A DNA stretch of 46,637 nucleotides from Erythrobacter donghaensis (lineage in GTDB: Bacteria > Pseudomonadota > Alphaproteobacteria > Sphingomonadales > Sphingomonadaceae). The first letter of the stretch is position 1. Every line of letters begins with the position of its first letter. A program made the translations under genes and the position numbers. Location of the stretch: contig NZ_LSJS01000171.1 of assembly GCF_001557325.1 (NCBI RefSeq), positions 1 through 46,637 on the forward strand, written 5' to 3'. Positions 9,581-18,066 of the stretch are shown in pieces. The notes below the pieces were generated by a model that saw nothing but the letters and a program-made list of their open reading frames with translations, did no database searches and had not been told where the DNA came from.

Positions 9581-10717
9581 GTGCTCTGGATCGCCATCAG
9601 AATGCTCACCGGGGACGCCCAGAAGTTCTACGGGCTGCTGTTCGGCATCGGGTTCTCGACCCTGCTCATCACCCAGCAGATGACGATCTTCGTCAACCTC
9701 GTCGAACGCGGGGCGAGCGGGGTCTACAACGCGCCCGAGGCCGAGGTGTGGGTGATGGACCCGGTCAGCCGCACCACCGACGTCAGCTACGCCATGCCCT
9801 CGACCGCGCTCGACAAGGTGCGCTCGGTGCCGGGGGTCGAGTGGGCGGTGCCGCACCTGCGCGCGGTGGCCAACGTCCGCACCCGCGACGGCGACCTCGA
9901 AGGGGTGACGGTGATCGGGGTCGACGATGCGACCCTGATCGGCCTGCCCGAACGCATGGCCGAGAACGACCGGAACGTCCTCTTCGCCCCCGACACGGTG
10001 GTGATCGACGATGTCGGGGTCGACCGCCTGTTCTCGAACGGGGCGAGCCCGCTCGGCGAGCGGCTCGAACTCAACGACCAGCGGGCGATCATCCGCGGCA
10101 TCGCCGACGCGATCCCCTCCTTCACCAGCCAGGTCACGCTCTACACCCGCTATTCGAGCGCATTGAACTTCGTCCCCGGCACCCGCAACCGCCTGTCCTT
10201 CGTGCTGGTGGGGGTGAGCGAGGGGCAAACCCCGGATCAGGTCGCCGCGCGGATCGAGCAGGAAACCGGCCTCAAGGCCGAAACCCGCGCCGAAATCGCC
10301 CGCGCCGGGGTCAATTTCATCATCGAGAACACCGGCATTCCAGTGAACTTCGGGATCACCGTGTTCCTCGGCTTCGTCGTCGGCGTCGCCATCGTCGGCC
10401 TCACCTTCAGCCTGTTCCTGCGCGACAACATCAAGCAGTTCGGCGCGCTGAAGGCGATCGGCGTGACCAACAGCAAGATCATGCAGATGGTCGGCGTGCA
10501 GGCGGGCCTCGTCGGCATGATCGGCTACGGCCTCGGCGTGGTCGGCACGGTCGCCTTCATCCGCGGCTTCGGAGCGAACCCCTTCTTCAAGGGCTTCTAC
10601 ATCCCCTGGCAGATCCCGCTGATCAGCCTGGCGGCGGTGGTGGTGATCCTCGCGCTGACCGGCTTCGTCGCGATCCGCTCGGTGCTGCGGACCGAACCGG
10701 CGGCGGTGTTCCGGTGA
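9581..10717 (+). CDS. ABC exporter permease, DevC/FtsX-like
   Basis: 378 residues with an N-terminal membrane helix, a large periplasmic domain (about 40-255) and three C-terminal helices in the FtsX arrangement (FGITVFLGFVVGVAIVGLTF, then IKQFGALKAIGVTNSKIMQM as the coupling segment). This is the DevC/MacB-like permease class, which drives efflux through a periplasmic adaptor and TolC. The start is GTG 9581 with AAAGG about 10 bases upstream. It is first in a four-gene operon (permease, ATPase, adaptor, outer-membrane factor), probably repressed by the divergent TetR. The cargo is unknown. Confidence 0.9.
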   Translation: MLWIAIRMLTGDAQKFYGLLFGIGFSTLLITQQMTIFVNLVERGASGVYNAPEAEVWVMDPVSRTTDVSYAMPSTALDKVRSVPGVEWAVPHLRAVANVRTRDGDLEGVTVIGVDDATLIGLPERMAENDRNVLFAPDTVVIDDVGVDRLFSNGASPLGERLELNDQRAIIRGIADAIPSFTSQVTLYTRYSSALNFVPGTRNRLSFVLVGVSEGQTPDQVAARIEQETGLKAETRAEIARAGVNFIIENTGIPVNFGITVFLGFVVGVAIVGLTFSLFLRDNIKQFGALKAIGVTNSKIMQMVGVQAGLVGMIGYGLGVVGTVAFIRGFGANPFFKGFYIPWQIPLISLAAVVVILALTGFVAIRSVLRTEPAAVFR

Positions 10718-11463
10718 GCGAGGCGACGATCATGGAACAGGCAACCACCCCCGGCTGCGCGCCCGAAGCCGCGATCTGCGCGCGCGGCATCACCCGCGAT
10801 TTCGAGGCCGGGCAGACCACCATCCGCGTGCTGCACGGGATCGATACCGACATCCAGCCGGGCGAGCTCACCTACGTCGTGGGCGAGAGCGGCAGCGGCA
10901 AGACCACGCTCATCTCGATCATGTGCGGCATCCTCTACCCCACCGAGGGCGAGGTGAAGGTGTTCGGCACCGACATCTACAAGCTGACCGATACCGAGCT
11001 GGTCAAGTTCCGGCTCAAGAACATCGGCTTCATCTTCCAGCAGTACAACCTCATCCCCTCGATCGACGCCGCCGCCAACGCTGCGGTGCCGCTGATCGCG
11101 CAAGGCGTGCCGATCAAGGAAGCGCGCGAGCGGGCCAAGGTGCTGCTCGACAAGCTCAACATCGGCAATCAGGCGGATAAACTGCCGCGCCAGCTTTCGG
11201 GCGGGCAGCAGCAGCGCGTCGCCATCGCCCGCGCCCTCGTCCACGAGCCGCGGCTGGTGGTGTGCGACGAGCCGACCGCGGCATTGGACGCACGCTCGGG
11301 CCGACGCGTCATGGACCTGCTGCGCGAAGTCGCGGTCGCGCCCGACCGCGCCTGCATCATCGTCACCCACGACAACCGCATCTTCGATCTCGCCGACCGC
11401 ATCATCGTGCTGGAAGACGGGCGCATCACCCATGACGGCGCCGAGATGCCCGATGACCACTGA
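10714..11463 (+). CDS. ABC exporter ATPase, DevA/LolD-like
   Basis: 249 residues. Walker A GESGSGKTT, Q-loop FIFQQYNLIPS, signature LSGGQQQRVAIARAL, Walker B LVVCDEPTAALD and switch histidine IIVTHDN are all intact, so it should hydrolyse ATP. Sequence type is the LolD/MacB/DevA class that pairs with FtsX-fold permeases. GTG 10714 overlaps the permease stop in GTGA, suggesting translational coupling; an ATG at 10732 in the same frame is the alternative. It powers the permease encoded just upstream. Confidence 0.92.
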   Translation: MSEATIMEQATTPGCAPEAAICARGITRDFEAGQTTIRVLHGIDTDIQPGELTYVVGESGSGKTTLISIMCGILYPTEGEVKVFGTDIYKLTDTELVKFRLKNIGFIFQQYNLIPSIDAAANAAVPLIAQGVPIKEARERAKVLLDKLNIGNQADKLPRQLSGGQQQRVAIARALVHEPRLVVCDEPTAALDARSGRRVMDLLREVAVAPDRACIIVTHDNRIFDLADRIIVLEDGRITHDGAEMPDDH

Positions 11464-11511
11464 CACCCTCTCCCCCCTCTCCCTCTCCCCACAAGACCCG
11501 CCGAGGACGCC

Positions 11512-12498
11512 ATGCTCCGCAACCTGAGTTTTGCCCGCCAGATCCTCCCCGCGCTCGCGCTGATCGGCCTTGCGATCGCCGCGTGGCTGATCCTTGCCGG
11601 CCTGCCCGACCGCTCGACCGCCGAGCCGACCGAGCAGCCCCCGAAGGCGGTCGGCGAGCTCGCCGGCAAGGCGCGGGTCGCGGGCGCCGGGATCGTCGAG
11701 CCGGCCAGCGAGATCATCGACATCGGCTCGGCGCTGTCGGGCCTCGTCACCGACGTGCGCGTGCGCCCGGGCGACCGCGTGGCCAAGGGCGACGTGCTGT
11801 TCACGGTCGACGCCCGCGCCGCGCAGGCGAGCCTCGCGCAATCCAATGCCGCCATCGCCGAGGCCCGCGCCGCGATCGCCGAGGCCAGCGCCGCGCAGTC
11901 CACTGCGCGCCAGCAGCTCGCACTCTACCGGGGCCTTGCCGACCCGGCCGCGGTCAGCCGCTCCGAAGTGATCCGCGCCGAGGGCGAGGAGGCCGCCGCC
12001 ACCACCCGGCTCGCGCTCGCCCGCGCGCGGCTTTCCTCGGCGCAGGCCGCCGCCGCCGCCGCGCGCACCGAGATCGAGCGCCTCGTGGTGCGCGCGCCGA
12101 TCGCGGGGGAGATCCTCGCGGTCAACATCCGCAGCGGCGAGTTCGTCTCCACGCAAGGGGGCGGCAACGCGACACCCTTCATCCAGATGGGCGAGACCAA
12201 CCCGCTCCACGTGCGCGTCGACATCGACGAGAACGAGGTCAGCCGCCTCGCCATCGGCGAGCCCGCGGTGATCTCCCCGCGCGGCGCGGCCGAGCTCCAC
12301 GTCAAGGCCACCTTCGTGCGCGCCGAGCCGCAGGTGGTGCCCAAGCGCTCGCTCACCAATTCCGCCGCCGAGCGGGTCGACGTGCGCGTGCTCCAGCTGA
12401 TCTATGCCCTGCCGCCCTCGGACGCCTTCCGCGTCGGCCAGCAGATCGATGCCTTCATCCCGGCCAAGGCGGGTGCGCCCGCCAAGACGGAGGGCTGA
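11512..12498 (+). CDS. HlyD-family periplasmic adaptor, DevB-like
   Basis: 328 residues with one N-terminal membrane anchor (about 8-28). GIVEPASEIIDIGSALSGLV is the first biotinyl-lipoyl-like half, followed by an alanine-rich coiled-coil hairpin (about 100-190) and the second half VRAPIAGEILAVNIRSGEFV. This is the membrane fusion protein that bridges the ABC permease to the outer-membrane factor. GAGGA precedes ATG 11512. The alpha-hairpin is of ordinary length, so it should dock on the TolC-like protein encoded immediately downstream. Confidence 0.9.
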   Translation: MLRNLSFARQILPALALIGLAIAAWLILAGLPDRSTAEPTEQPPKAVGELAGKARVAGAGIVEPASEIIDIGSALSGLVTDVRVRPGDRVAKGDVLFTVDARAAQASLAQSNAAIAEARAAIAEASAAQSTARQQLALYRGLADPAAVSRSEVIRAEGEEAAATTRLALARARLSSAQAAAAAARTEIERLVVRAPIAGEILAVNIRSGEFVSTQGGGNATPFIQMGETNPLHVRVDIDENEVSRLAIGEPAVISPRGAAELHVKATFVRAEPQVVPKRSLTNSAAERVDVRVLQLIYALPPSDAFRVGQQIDAFIPAKAGAPAKTEG

Positions 12499-12502
12499 GG
12501 CC

Positions 12503-13903
12503 ATGCGCCGCCTGTCACTGGCGGGGGCTGCACTGCTCCCCCTGATGCTCGCCGCCTGCGCGAGCGTGCCCGAGGTCGCGACGCCCACGCCCGAGCTGCC
12601 GCGCGCCTTCTTTCTCCAGCCCGCGGGGGCGACCGGCACGGCGCTCGCCGCGCTGATGCCGACCGGCGATCCGGCCTATGCCGCGCTGTCCGGGGCCGCG
12701 CTCGCCAATGCGCCGAACCTTGCCGAGGCGGCCGCGCGGATCGATGCCGCGCGCGCCGGTGCGCGCGGCGCTGGGGCCGCGCGCCTGCCCAATATCACCG
12801 CCGATGCCAGCATCGTGCAGAACCGACAGAACCTTGCGCGCTTCGGTGCGGTGGGCCAGCAGGGCTTCATCCCGCGCGAGCAGACCTCCTACGGCGCGAA
12901 CATCAACGCCAGCTGGGATCCGGACCTCTTCGGCCAGCTCAAGGCGCAGGAACGCGCCGCGCTCGCCCGGATCGACGGGGCGACCGCGCAAGCGCAGGGC
13001 GTGCGCCTCGCGCTGCTCGCCGAGATCGCGGCAAGCATCACCGACTGGCGCGTGCTCGACGCGCGCGCCGCCGCGATCGAGGCCGACGGCGACGCCGCGC
13101 GCCAGCTCGCGGAGCTTGCCAGGGTGCGCGAGGCGGCCGGGATCGCGCCCGGCTTCGACCGCGTGCGCGCCGAGGCAACCGCGAGCGGCTCGGCCACGCG
13201 TCTTGCCGCGCTCGAGAGCGAACGGGCGCGCATCATCGGCCGGCTGGTGACGCTGACCGCGCAGGACGCCGCCGCCGTGCGCGCGGCGCTCGCCGCGCCC
13301 GCCCCGGCGCTGGCCCCGGCGGCGGCACCCGCAAGCCTGCCCTCCGACCTCCTCGCCAACCGGCCCGATGTCGCCGCGGCCGCCGCCGAACTCGCCGCGA
13401 CCGACGCCGATCTCGCCGCCGCCGCGCGCGCCCGCTTCCCGCGCATCACGCTGTCGGGGGTGATCGGATTGCTGTCGTTCCGGCCCGAGGACTTCTTCGA
13501 CGATTCCGTGGTCGGTACGCTGACAGGCGGGATCGCCGGGCCGCTGCTCGATTTCGGCCGCGTGGCCGCGCAGATCGACGGTGCCGCCGCCAACAAGCGC
13601 GCGGCCTTTGCGGCCTATCGCGGGGCGGTGTATCAGGCGCTGGGCGATGCCGAAGCGGCTTACGGCGTGGTCACCGCTGCCGATGCCGAGGCCGCGCTCG
13701 CGATCAGGCAAGCCGGCCAGCTGACCCGCGCCGCCGCCATCGCCGAGACCCGGTTCAAGGCCGGGCTCGCCAGTTTCCTCGAAGTGCTCGAAGCGCGCCG
13801 CGCGGCGGATTCGAGCGGCGAGGCTGCGGCAGCCGCGCTCGGCCGGGCGCAGCGCGCGCGGATCGTGCTGTGGCAGGCATTGGGCGGCGAGCCCGCCACC
13901 TAG
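12503..13903 (+). CDS. TolC/NodT-type outer-membrane factor lipoprotein
   Basis: 466 residues. The signal sequence ends in the lipobox LAACAS, so the mature protein is probably lipidated at Cys. The body is Ala/Arg-rich coiled-coil with two outer membrane factor repeats, including SWDPDLFGQLKAQERAAL and GPLLDFGRVAAQIDGA, as in NodT/OprM proteins. It forms the outer-membrane channel of the exporter and starts 4 bp after the adaptor stop. Its stop codon lies in a small hairpin shared with the convergent exoD gene. Confidence 0.92.
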   Translation: MRRLSLAGAALLPLMLAACASVPEVATPTPELPRAFFLQPAGATGTALAALMPTGDPAYAALSGAALANAPNLAEAAARIDAARAGARGAGAARLPNITADASIVQNRQNLARFGAVGQQGFIPREQTSYGANINASWDPDLFGQLKAQERAALARIDGATAQAQGVRLALLAEIAASITDWRVLDARAAAIEADGDAARQLAELARVREAAGIAPGFDRVRAEATASGSATRLAALESERARIIGRLVTLTAQDAAAVRAALAAPAPALAPAAAPASLPSDLLANRPDVAAAAAELAATDADLAAAARARFPRITLSGVIGLLSFRPEDFFDDSVVGTLTGGIAGPLLDFGRVAAQIDGAAANKRAAFAAYRGAVYQALGDAEAAYGVVTAADAEAALAIRQAGQLTRAAAIAETRFKAGLASFLEVLEARRAADSSGEAAAAALGRAQRARIVLWQALGGEPAT

Positions 13904-13917
13904 AGCCTGTCTCTAGG
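13899..13917. terminator. Small hairpin over two convergent stop codons
   Basis: CCTAGAG-CCTGT-CTCTAGG forms a 7-bp stem and 5-nt loop spanning the TAG stops of both convergent genes. There is no T-run, so it is at best a weak bidirectional terminator or an mRNA 3'-end stabiliser. Confidence 0.4.
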
Positions 13918-14506
13918 CCACGAACCACCACACCCCGTAGGTCAGCGCCGCGATGGCGACCGCGCCGCCGATCAGCAGCACGAGCCCGTCGCGCACCATC
14001 ATCGCCAGGCTGAGGATCGCGATCGACAGGAACGGCGCCGCCGCCGCGAAGGGCACGATCTCGAGCACCGGCAGCGCGAGGCACAGCACCACGATCAGCC
14101 CGGCCACGATCCGCCGCGCCGGGCCGCTCGCCAGCGCCTTCAGCCGCCGCTTGGCGAGGCTATCCATCACCCCGGCGATCGTGTCGAGCTTGTCCTCGCC
14201 CTTGGTCAGCCGCTTGGACTTGATCCCCCGGCTGGTGACGAATTTCGGGAGCCACACGTGATCCCGCCCCCACGCCATCTGCGCGGCGATGATCGCGATG
14301 CACAGGGCGAGGATCGTCGGCACGCTCGGGACCGCGCCGACCGGGGTGATGCCGATCAGCGCGAGGATCAGCATCAACGGCGCGAAGGAACGGTCGCCGA
14401 ATGCATCGAGCAGGTCGTCGATCGCGACCTTGTCCTGCTTCTCGGCGATTGCCTCGACCCCGTCGACGACATCGCCGATCGAATCCGCGTTCTTGCCCTT
14501 GGCCAT
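13913..14506 (-). CDS. exoD: ExoD-family membrane protein
   Basis: 197 residues. DDLLDAFGDRSFAPLMLILA and ITPVGAVPSVPTILALCIAI are hallmark segments of ExoD, an inner-membrane protein first linked to exopolysaccharide production in Rhizobium. Biochemical role is not established. There are four or five membrane helices, two of them in the last 60 residues. AAGGAGGG precedes ATG 14506. No exopolysaccharide synthesis genes lie nearby, so the context does not refine the role. Confidence 0.88.
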   Translation of the reverse strand: MAKGKNADSIGDVVDGVEAIAEKQDKVAIDDLLDAFGDRSFAPLMLILALIGITPVGAVPSVPTILALCIAIIAAQMAWGRDHVWLPKFVTSRGIKSKRLTKGEDKLDTIAGVMDSLAKRRLKALASGPARRIVAGLIVVLCLALPVLEIVPFAAAAPFLSIAILSLAMMVRDGLVLLIGGAVAIAALTYGVWWFVA

Positions 14507-14549
14507 GTGCCCTCCTTCGGAAGGACTACACGGCAGGGCCGCGGATTGT

Positions 14550-14999
14550 TCACCCCCGGCGCCGGATCAGCGCCGAACGCTCGCAGCGGCACACCACTTC
14601 GTCGCGCTGGTTCATCATCTCGTGCACCCAGGTCACGATCCCGGCATCGGGGCGCGACTTGCTCTCCCTGAGCTCCTTGACCTCGGAGGAGGCGCGCAGG
14701 GTGTCGCCGATGAACACCGGCTTGGGCGTCACCACCTTGTCGAAGCCGAGGTTGGCGACCAGCGTGCCGAGCGTCGTCTCGCCCACCGACAGCCCGACCA
14801 GCAGGCTGAAGGTGAAGGTCGAGTTGACGAGGATCTGCCCGAACCCGCTCGCCTTGGCCGCCTCGACATCGATGTGGAGCGGCTGGGGGTTGTGGGTCAT
14901 CGTGGAGAACAGGAGATTGTCGGTCTCGGTCACGGTGCGGCGGATCGGGTGTTCGATCCGCTCGCCGACCTGCCATTCCTCGAAGAACTTGCCCGCCAT
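14550..14999 (-). CDS. MaoC-family acyl-CoA dehydratase
   Basis: 149 residues with a hot-dog fold. [20 protein letters not shown] is the conserved MaoC N-terminus, and [20 protein letters not shown] carries the catalytic Asn/His-type region (N..PLH) of (R)-hydratases. It probably hydrates or dehydrates an enoyl/hydroxyacyl-CoA. ATG 14999 shares its A with the TGA of the racemase gene upstream, so the two are translationally coupled and likely act on the same branched acyl-CoA. Confidence 0.85.
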   Translation of the reverse strand: MAGKFFEEWQVGERIEHPIRRTVTETDNLLFSTMTHNPQPLHIDVEAAKASGFGQILVNSTFTFSLLVGLSVGETTLGTLVANLGFDKVVTPKPVFIGDTLRASSEVKELRESKSRPDAGIVTWVHEMMNQRDEVVCRCERSALIRRRG

Positions 15000-16081
15000 C
15001 AGCCTGCCTCCGCCCACCGCGCGACCACGCCGGCCCCGTCGTCCGCGCTCGAGCGGACCGCACCCGGCGTGCGGCTGAAACGCGGCGCGGGAGCGGTGTG
15101 CCAGATGCCGTCATGCTCGAGGTAGGCGGCCCTCGCCTTCATGTGCGGATGTTCGCGGGCCTCCTCGATCCCGAGCACCGGGGCAAAGCAGGCGTCGGTG
15201 CCCTCCAGCAGATCGCACCACTCGGCTTGCGTCTTGGTCAGGAACAGAGCGGCGAGCCGTTCCGCATAATCGTCCCAGTTGGCCGGGTTCATCTGCCCTT
15301 CCGCCAGCTCTGCCGGAGCGCCCGCCCTCGCCAGCATTTCGGCGTAGAACTGCGGCTCGATCGACCCGAGCGAGATTTCCTTCCCGTCCGCACAGCGGAA
15401 GCAGCGGTAGAAATGCGCCGCCCCGCCAAGCATGCCCTTGCCCCGTTCGGTCGAAAGGTGCGGCACCTGACGCACCCCGAAGAAGAAGCTCATCAGGCTG
15501 GTCGCCCCGTCGACGATCGCGGCATCGACCACCTGGCCCTTGCCGCTGCGTTCGCGTTCGTAGAGCGCGGCCATGATCCCGAAGGCGCAATACATCGAGC
15601 CGCCGCCGAAATCGCCGACGAGGTTCTGCGGCGGGGTCGCGGTCTCGCCCGACTTGCCCACGGCAGCGAGCGCGCCGGTGATGGCGATGTAGTTGATGTC
15701 GTGCCCGGCAGCCTGCGCGAGCGGCCCGTCCTGCCCCCAGCCGGTCATCCGGGCATAGACGAGGCGCGGGTTGGCCTCCATCAGCGCGTCCGGCCCGAGC
15801 CCCAGCCGCTCCATCACCCCGGGGCGGAAGCCCTCGATCAGCACGTCGGCATTGGCGGCGGCGGCGCGGATCGCGGCCTTGCCTTCGTCGCTCTTGAGGT
15901 CCACCGCCAACCGGTGCCGCGCGCGTTCGACCACCGGATTGGTCGGCCGCGCCCCCGGCCGGTCGATTCGCACCACCTCCGCGCCGAGGTCGGCCAGCAG
16001 CATCGCGACATGCGGCCCCGGCCCGATCCCGGCGAATTCAAGAACGCGAAGGCCGGCAAGCGGCCCGGTCGGCTGGCTCAT
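14999..16081 (-). CDS. Alpha-methylacyl-CoA racemase (CaiB/BaiF family)
   Basis: 360 residues of the family III CoA-transferase fold. [13 protein letters not shown] and [13 protein letters not shown] carry the His and Asp that in alpha-methylacyl-CoA racemases remove and return the alpha proton, while the CoA-transferase catalytic aspartate context is absent, so racemase is preferred. ATG 16081 has GGGAGAG upstream; longer starts are unsupported. The enzyme interconverts (2R)- and (2S)-methylacyl-CoA for beta-oxidation of branched chains. It is coupled to the MaoC gene downstream and divergent from cysD. Confidence 0.85.
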   Translation of the reverse strand: MSQPTGPLAGLRVLEFAGIGPGPHVAMLLADLGAEVVRIDRPGARPTNPVVERARHRLAVDLKSDEGKAAIRAAAANADVLIEGFRPGVMERLGLGPDALMEANPRLVYARMTGWGQDGPLAQAAGHDINYIAITGALAAVGKSGETATPPQNLVGDFGGGSMYCAFGIMAALYERERSGKGQVVDAAIVDGATSLMSFFFGVRQVPHLSTERGKGMLGGAAHFYRCFRCADGKEISLGSIEPQFYAEMLARAGAPAELAEGQMNPANWDDYAERLAALFLTKTQAEWCDLLEGTDACFAPVLGIEEAREHPHMKARAAYLEHDGIWHTAPAPRFSRTPGAVRSSADDGAGVVARWAEAG

Positions 16082-16180
16082 CTTTCTCTCCCTTTGCCCC
16101 AGCCTTTGGCGCGGCCGCGGACCGGGAGCAAGTCTCGACTTTGCCAGCCCGGCCCCAAGCGCCGCCACACCGGGGCAAAG

Positions 16181-16190
16181 GCAAATTTGC
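16181..16190. promoter_or_regulatory. Palindrome upstream of cysD
   Basis: GCAAATTTGC is a perfect 10-bp palindrome 35 bp before the cysD start, in the divergent region shared with the racemase gene. It could be a regulator site; I cannot assign one. Confidence 0.25.
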
Positions 16191-16224
16191 TTGTCTTGTG
16201 CAGTGCAGCGTCTAACTGCGGCCC

Positions 16225-17136
16225 ATGCGCAGTCTCACCCATCTCGAGCGGCTCGAAGCCGAAAGCATCCACATCTTCCGCGAAGTCGTGGCCGAGGCCG
16301 AGAACCCGGTGATGCTCTATTCGGTGGGCAAGGATTCCGCGGTCATGCTGCACCTTGCCAAGAAGGCATTCTACCCCGCGCCGCCGCCGTTTCCCCTGCT
16401 GCACGTCGACACCACCTGGAAGTTCAAGGACATGTATGCCTTGCGCGAGAAGGCCGCGCGCGATGCCGGGATGGAGCTGTTCGTTTACCAGAACCCCGAG
16501 GCCAAGGAACGCGGGATCAACCCCTTCGATCATGGTCCGCTGCACACCGACATGTGGAAGACCGAAGGATTGAAGCAGGCGCTCGATCTGTACGGCTTCG
16601 ACGTCGCCTTTGGCGGCGCGCGGCGCGACGAGGAAAAGAGCCGTGCGAAGGAGCGCGTGTTCAGCTTCCGCACCGCCAGCCACGGTTGGGACCCCAAGAA
16701 CCAGCGCCCGGAGCTCTGGAACCTCTACAACGCCCGCAAGAAGAAGGGCGAGAGCATCCGCGTTTTCCCGATCTCGAACTGGACCGAGCTCGATATCTGG
16801 CAATACATCATGAACGAAGGCATCGAGATCGTGCCGCTCTATTTCGCCGCCGAGCGCCCGACCTTCGAATATGAAGGCGGGCTGTTCATGGCGGACGATC
16901 TGCCGCGGCTGGAAGCGGTGATGGGCTACCGGCCCGAAATCACCATGCGCTCGATCCGGTTCCGCACATTGGGCTGTTTTCCGCTGACCGGCGCGGTTGA
17001 AAGCACGGCGGCGAACCTGTCCGAAGTGGTGCAGGAAATGCTGCTCACCACCACCAGCGAACGGCAGGGTCGGGTGATCGACAAGGATGGCGGCGACGCG
17101 AGCATGGAAAAGAAAAAGCAGGAAGGGTATTTCTGA
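16225..17136 (+). CDS. cysD: Sulfate adenylyltransferase subunit 2
   Basis: 303 residues, full length. [19 protein letters not shown] contains the PP-loop SxGKDS that binds ATP, and [40 protein letters not shown] and [10 protein letters not shown] are conserved CysD blocks. CysD forms APS from ATP and sulfate, driven by the GTPase CysN. The stop TGA shares its A with the ATG of cysN, as is normal for cysDN, but cysN is broken after about 28 codons, so this subunit has no partner encoded here. Confidence 0.97.
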   Translation: MRSLTHLERLEAESIHIFREVVAEAENPVMLYSVGKDSAVMLHLAKKAFYPAPPPFPLLHVDTTWKFKDMYALREKAARDAGMELFVYQNPEAKERGINPFDHGPLHTDMWKTEGLKQALDLYGFDVAFGGARRDEEKSRAKERVFSFRTASHGWDPKNQRPELWNLYNARKKKGESIRVFPISNWTELDIWQYIMNEGIEIVPLYFAAERPTFEYEGGLFMADDLPRLEAVMGYRPEITMRSIRFRTLGCFPLTGAVESTAANLSEVVQEMLLTTTSERQGRVIDKDGGDASMEKKKQEGYF

Positions 17137-17219
17137 TGGACACGCCCTCCAGCTTCCAGACCGACAGCCTCATCGCCGAGGATATCGACGCCTATCTGCG
17201 CCAGCACCAGCACAAGAGC
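17136..17219 (+). pseudogene. cysN: cysN remnant, first 28 codons only
   Basis: From ATG 17136 the frame reads a variable leader, then SLIAEDIDAYLRQHQHKS, the conserved N-terminus of CysN, normally followed at once by LLRFITCGSVDDGKST, the start of the GTPase domain. Here similarity stops after AAG AGC at about 17219, and the next bases belong to a different gene. The whole GTPase, and any fused CysC kinase, are missing. This is either a deletion in the strain or an assembly join. See the matching finding. Confidence 0.85.
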
Positions 17220-17220
17220 C

Positions 17221-17331
17221 CAGTCGGTGACCGATTACCCGCTGCGCAACCAGACGATCCTCGCGCTCGCAGGCTTTGCGCTGCTGCTGCTGGCGCGCAT
17301 CGCCACCGAGGAACGGAGCGCGCGTCCGTGA
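17221..17331 (+). pseudogene. 3' end of an unidentified membrane-protein gene
   Basis: In the +1 frame relative to cysN, the sequence reads VTDYPLRNQTILALAGFALL and continues through a hydrophobic stretch to ATEERSARP and a TGA at 17329-17331. It looks like the C-terminal membrane helix and tail of a larger protein whose 5' part was lost at the junction near 17220. Its TGA overlaps the GTG of the next gene (GTGA), as expected for a coupled operon partner. I do not recognise the family. A free-standing 34-residue protein starting at GTG 17227 cannot be excluded. Confidence 0.55.
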
Positions 17332-18062
17332 TCGGCCGGATCATCTGGTATGCTGCATTGATCGCGCTCGCGCTGCTCGCAACAGCGCTGCAGATCGACA
17401 AGCAGGCGGAGACCACCCCTGCCGTCGCCCGCTTCGTGCCTGCGCCCTTGCGCAACTTCGCGCAGACCCGCGTCACCCAGGCCGCGCTCGAACAGGGCGA
17501 CCCGGCGGTTGCCCTCGCCGAGGCGGAGCGGCTGGTTCGCCGCCGCCCGCTGCCCGCGGAATATCTCACGCTTCTGGCGATCGGCCAGGCGAAGGCAGGC
17601 CAGGCCGAGAGGGCCGCCGCGACCATCCAGCTCGCCGCGCGGCGCGGCTGGCGCGATCCGGTGGCTCAGGAGGCGATGCTGCGGCTTGCGCTTGCCAATG
17701 CCGACCGGCGCGAGGCCGCGCGCCGCTATGCCGCGCTGTTCCTGAACGACCGCACCCCCGATGCGCTGCTGCTCGAACTTGGCCCGGCGGTGCTCGACGG
17801 CCCCGACACGGCCGCCCGCGACACCCTGGTCGCGATCGTGGTCGGGGGCGAGCGGTGGCACCCGGCTTTCCTGCGGCGCGGTGCGCGGGTGATGCCGCCG
17901 GCTGCTTTCGCGGCAATCGCAGCCGACAGCCTTGCGCGCGGGGCGACCTTCGACTGCCGCGCGCTGCAGATCAGCCTCGACCTGCTGGGCAAGCGCGATG
18001 CTGCCGCCGCCGCGCAGCTGCGCACGGCGGCAGACAAGCGCTGCCCGAAGCTGCGCGGCTGA
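17328..18062 (+). CDS. Membrane-anchored TPR-like protein of unknown function
   Basis: 244 residues from GTG 17328. An N-terminal helix (RIIWYAALIALALLATAL) is followed by an alanine/arginine-rich helical region with TPR-like spacing (GDPAVALAEAERLVRRRPLP, AEYLTLLAIGQAKAGQAERA, NADRREAARRYAALFLNDRT). It is probably a periplasmic or membrane-tethered scaffold. The GTGA overlap with the upstream tail suggests the two once formed an operon. The frame is also open back to the cysN ATG at 17136, so a 308-residue chimera with a CysN leader could be made. Confidence 0.65.
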   Translation: MIGRIIWYAALIALALLATALQIDKQAETTPAVARFVPAPLRNFAQTRVTQAALEQGDPAVALAEAERLVRRRPLPAEYLTLLAIGQAKAGQAERAAATIQLAARRGWRDPVAQEAMLRLALANADRREAARRYAALFLNDRTPDALLLELGPAVLDGPDTAARDTLVAIVVGGERWHPAFLRRGARVMPPAAFAAIAADSLARGATFDCRALQISLDLLGKRDAAAAAQLRTAADKRCPKLRG

Positions 18063-18066
18063 TCGC

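Noticed and set aside
9581..13903. MacAB-type macrolide exporter
   Set aside because: The permease and ATPase are separate proteins, and the permease has the DevC arrangement; there is no MacB-type fused ATPase-permease.
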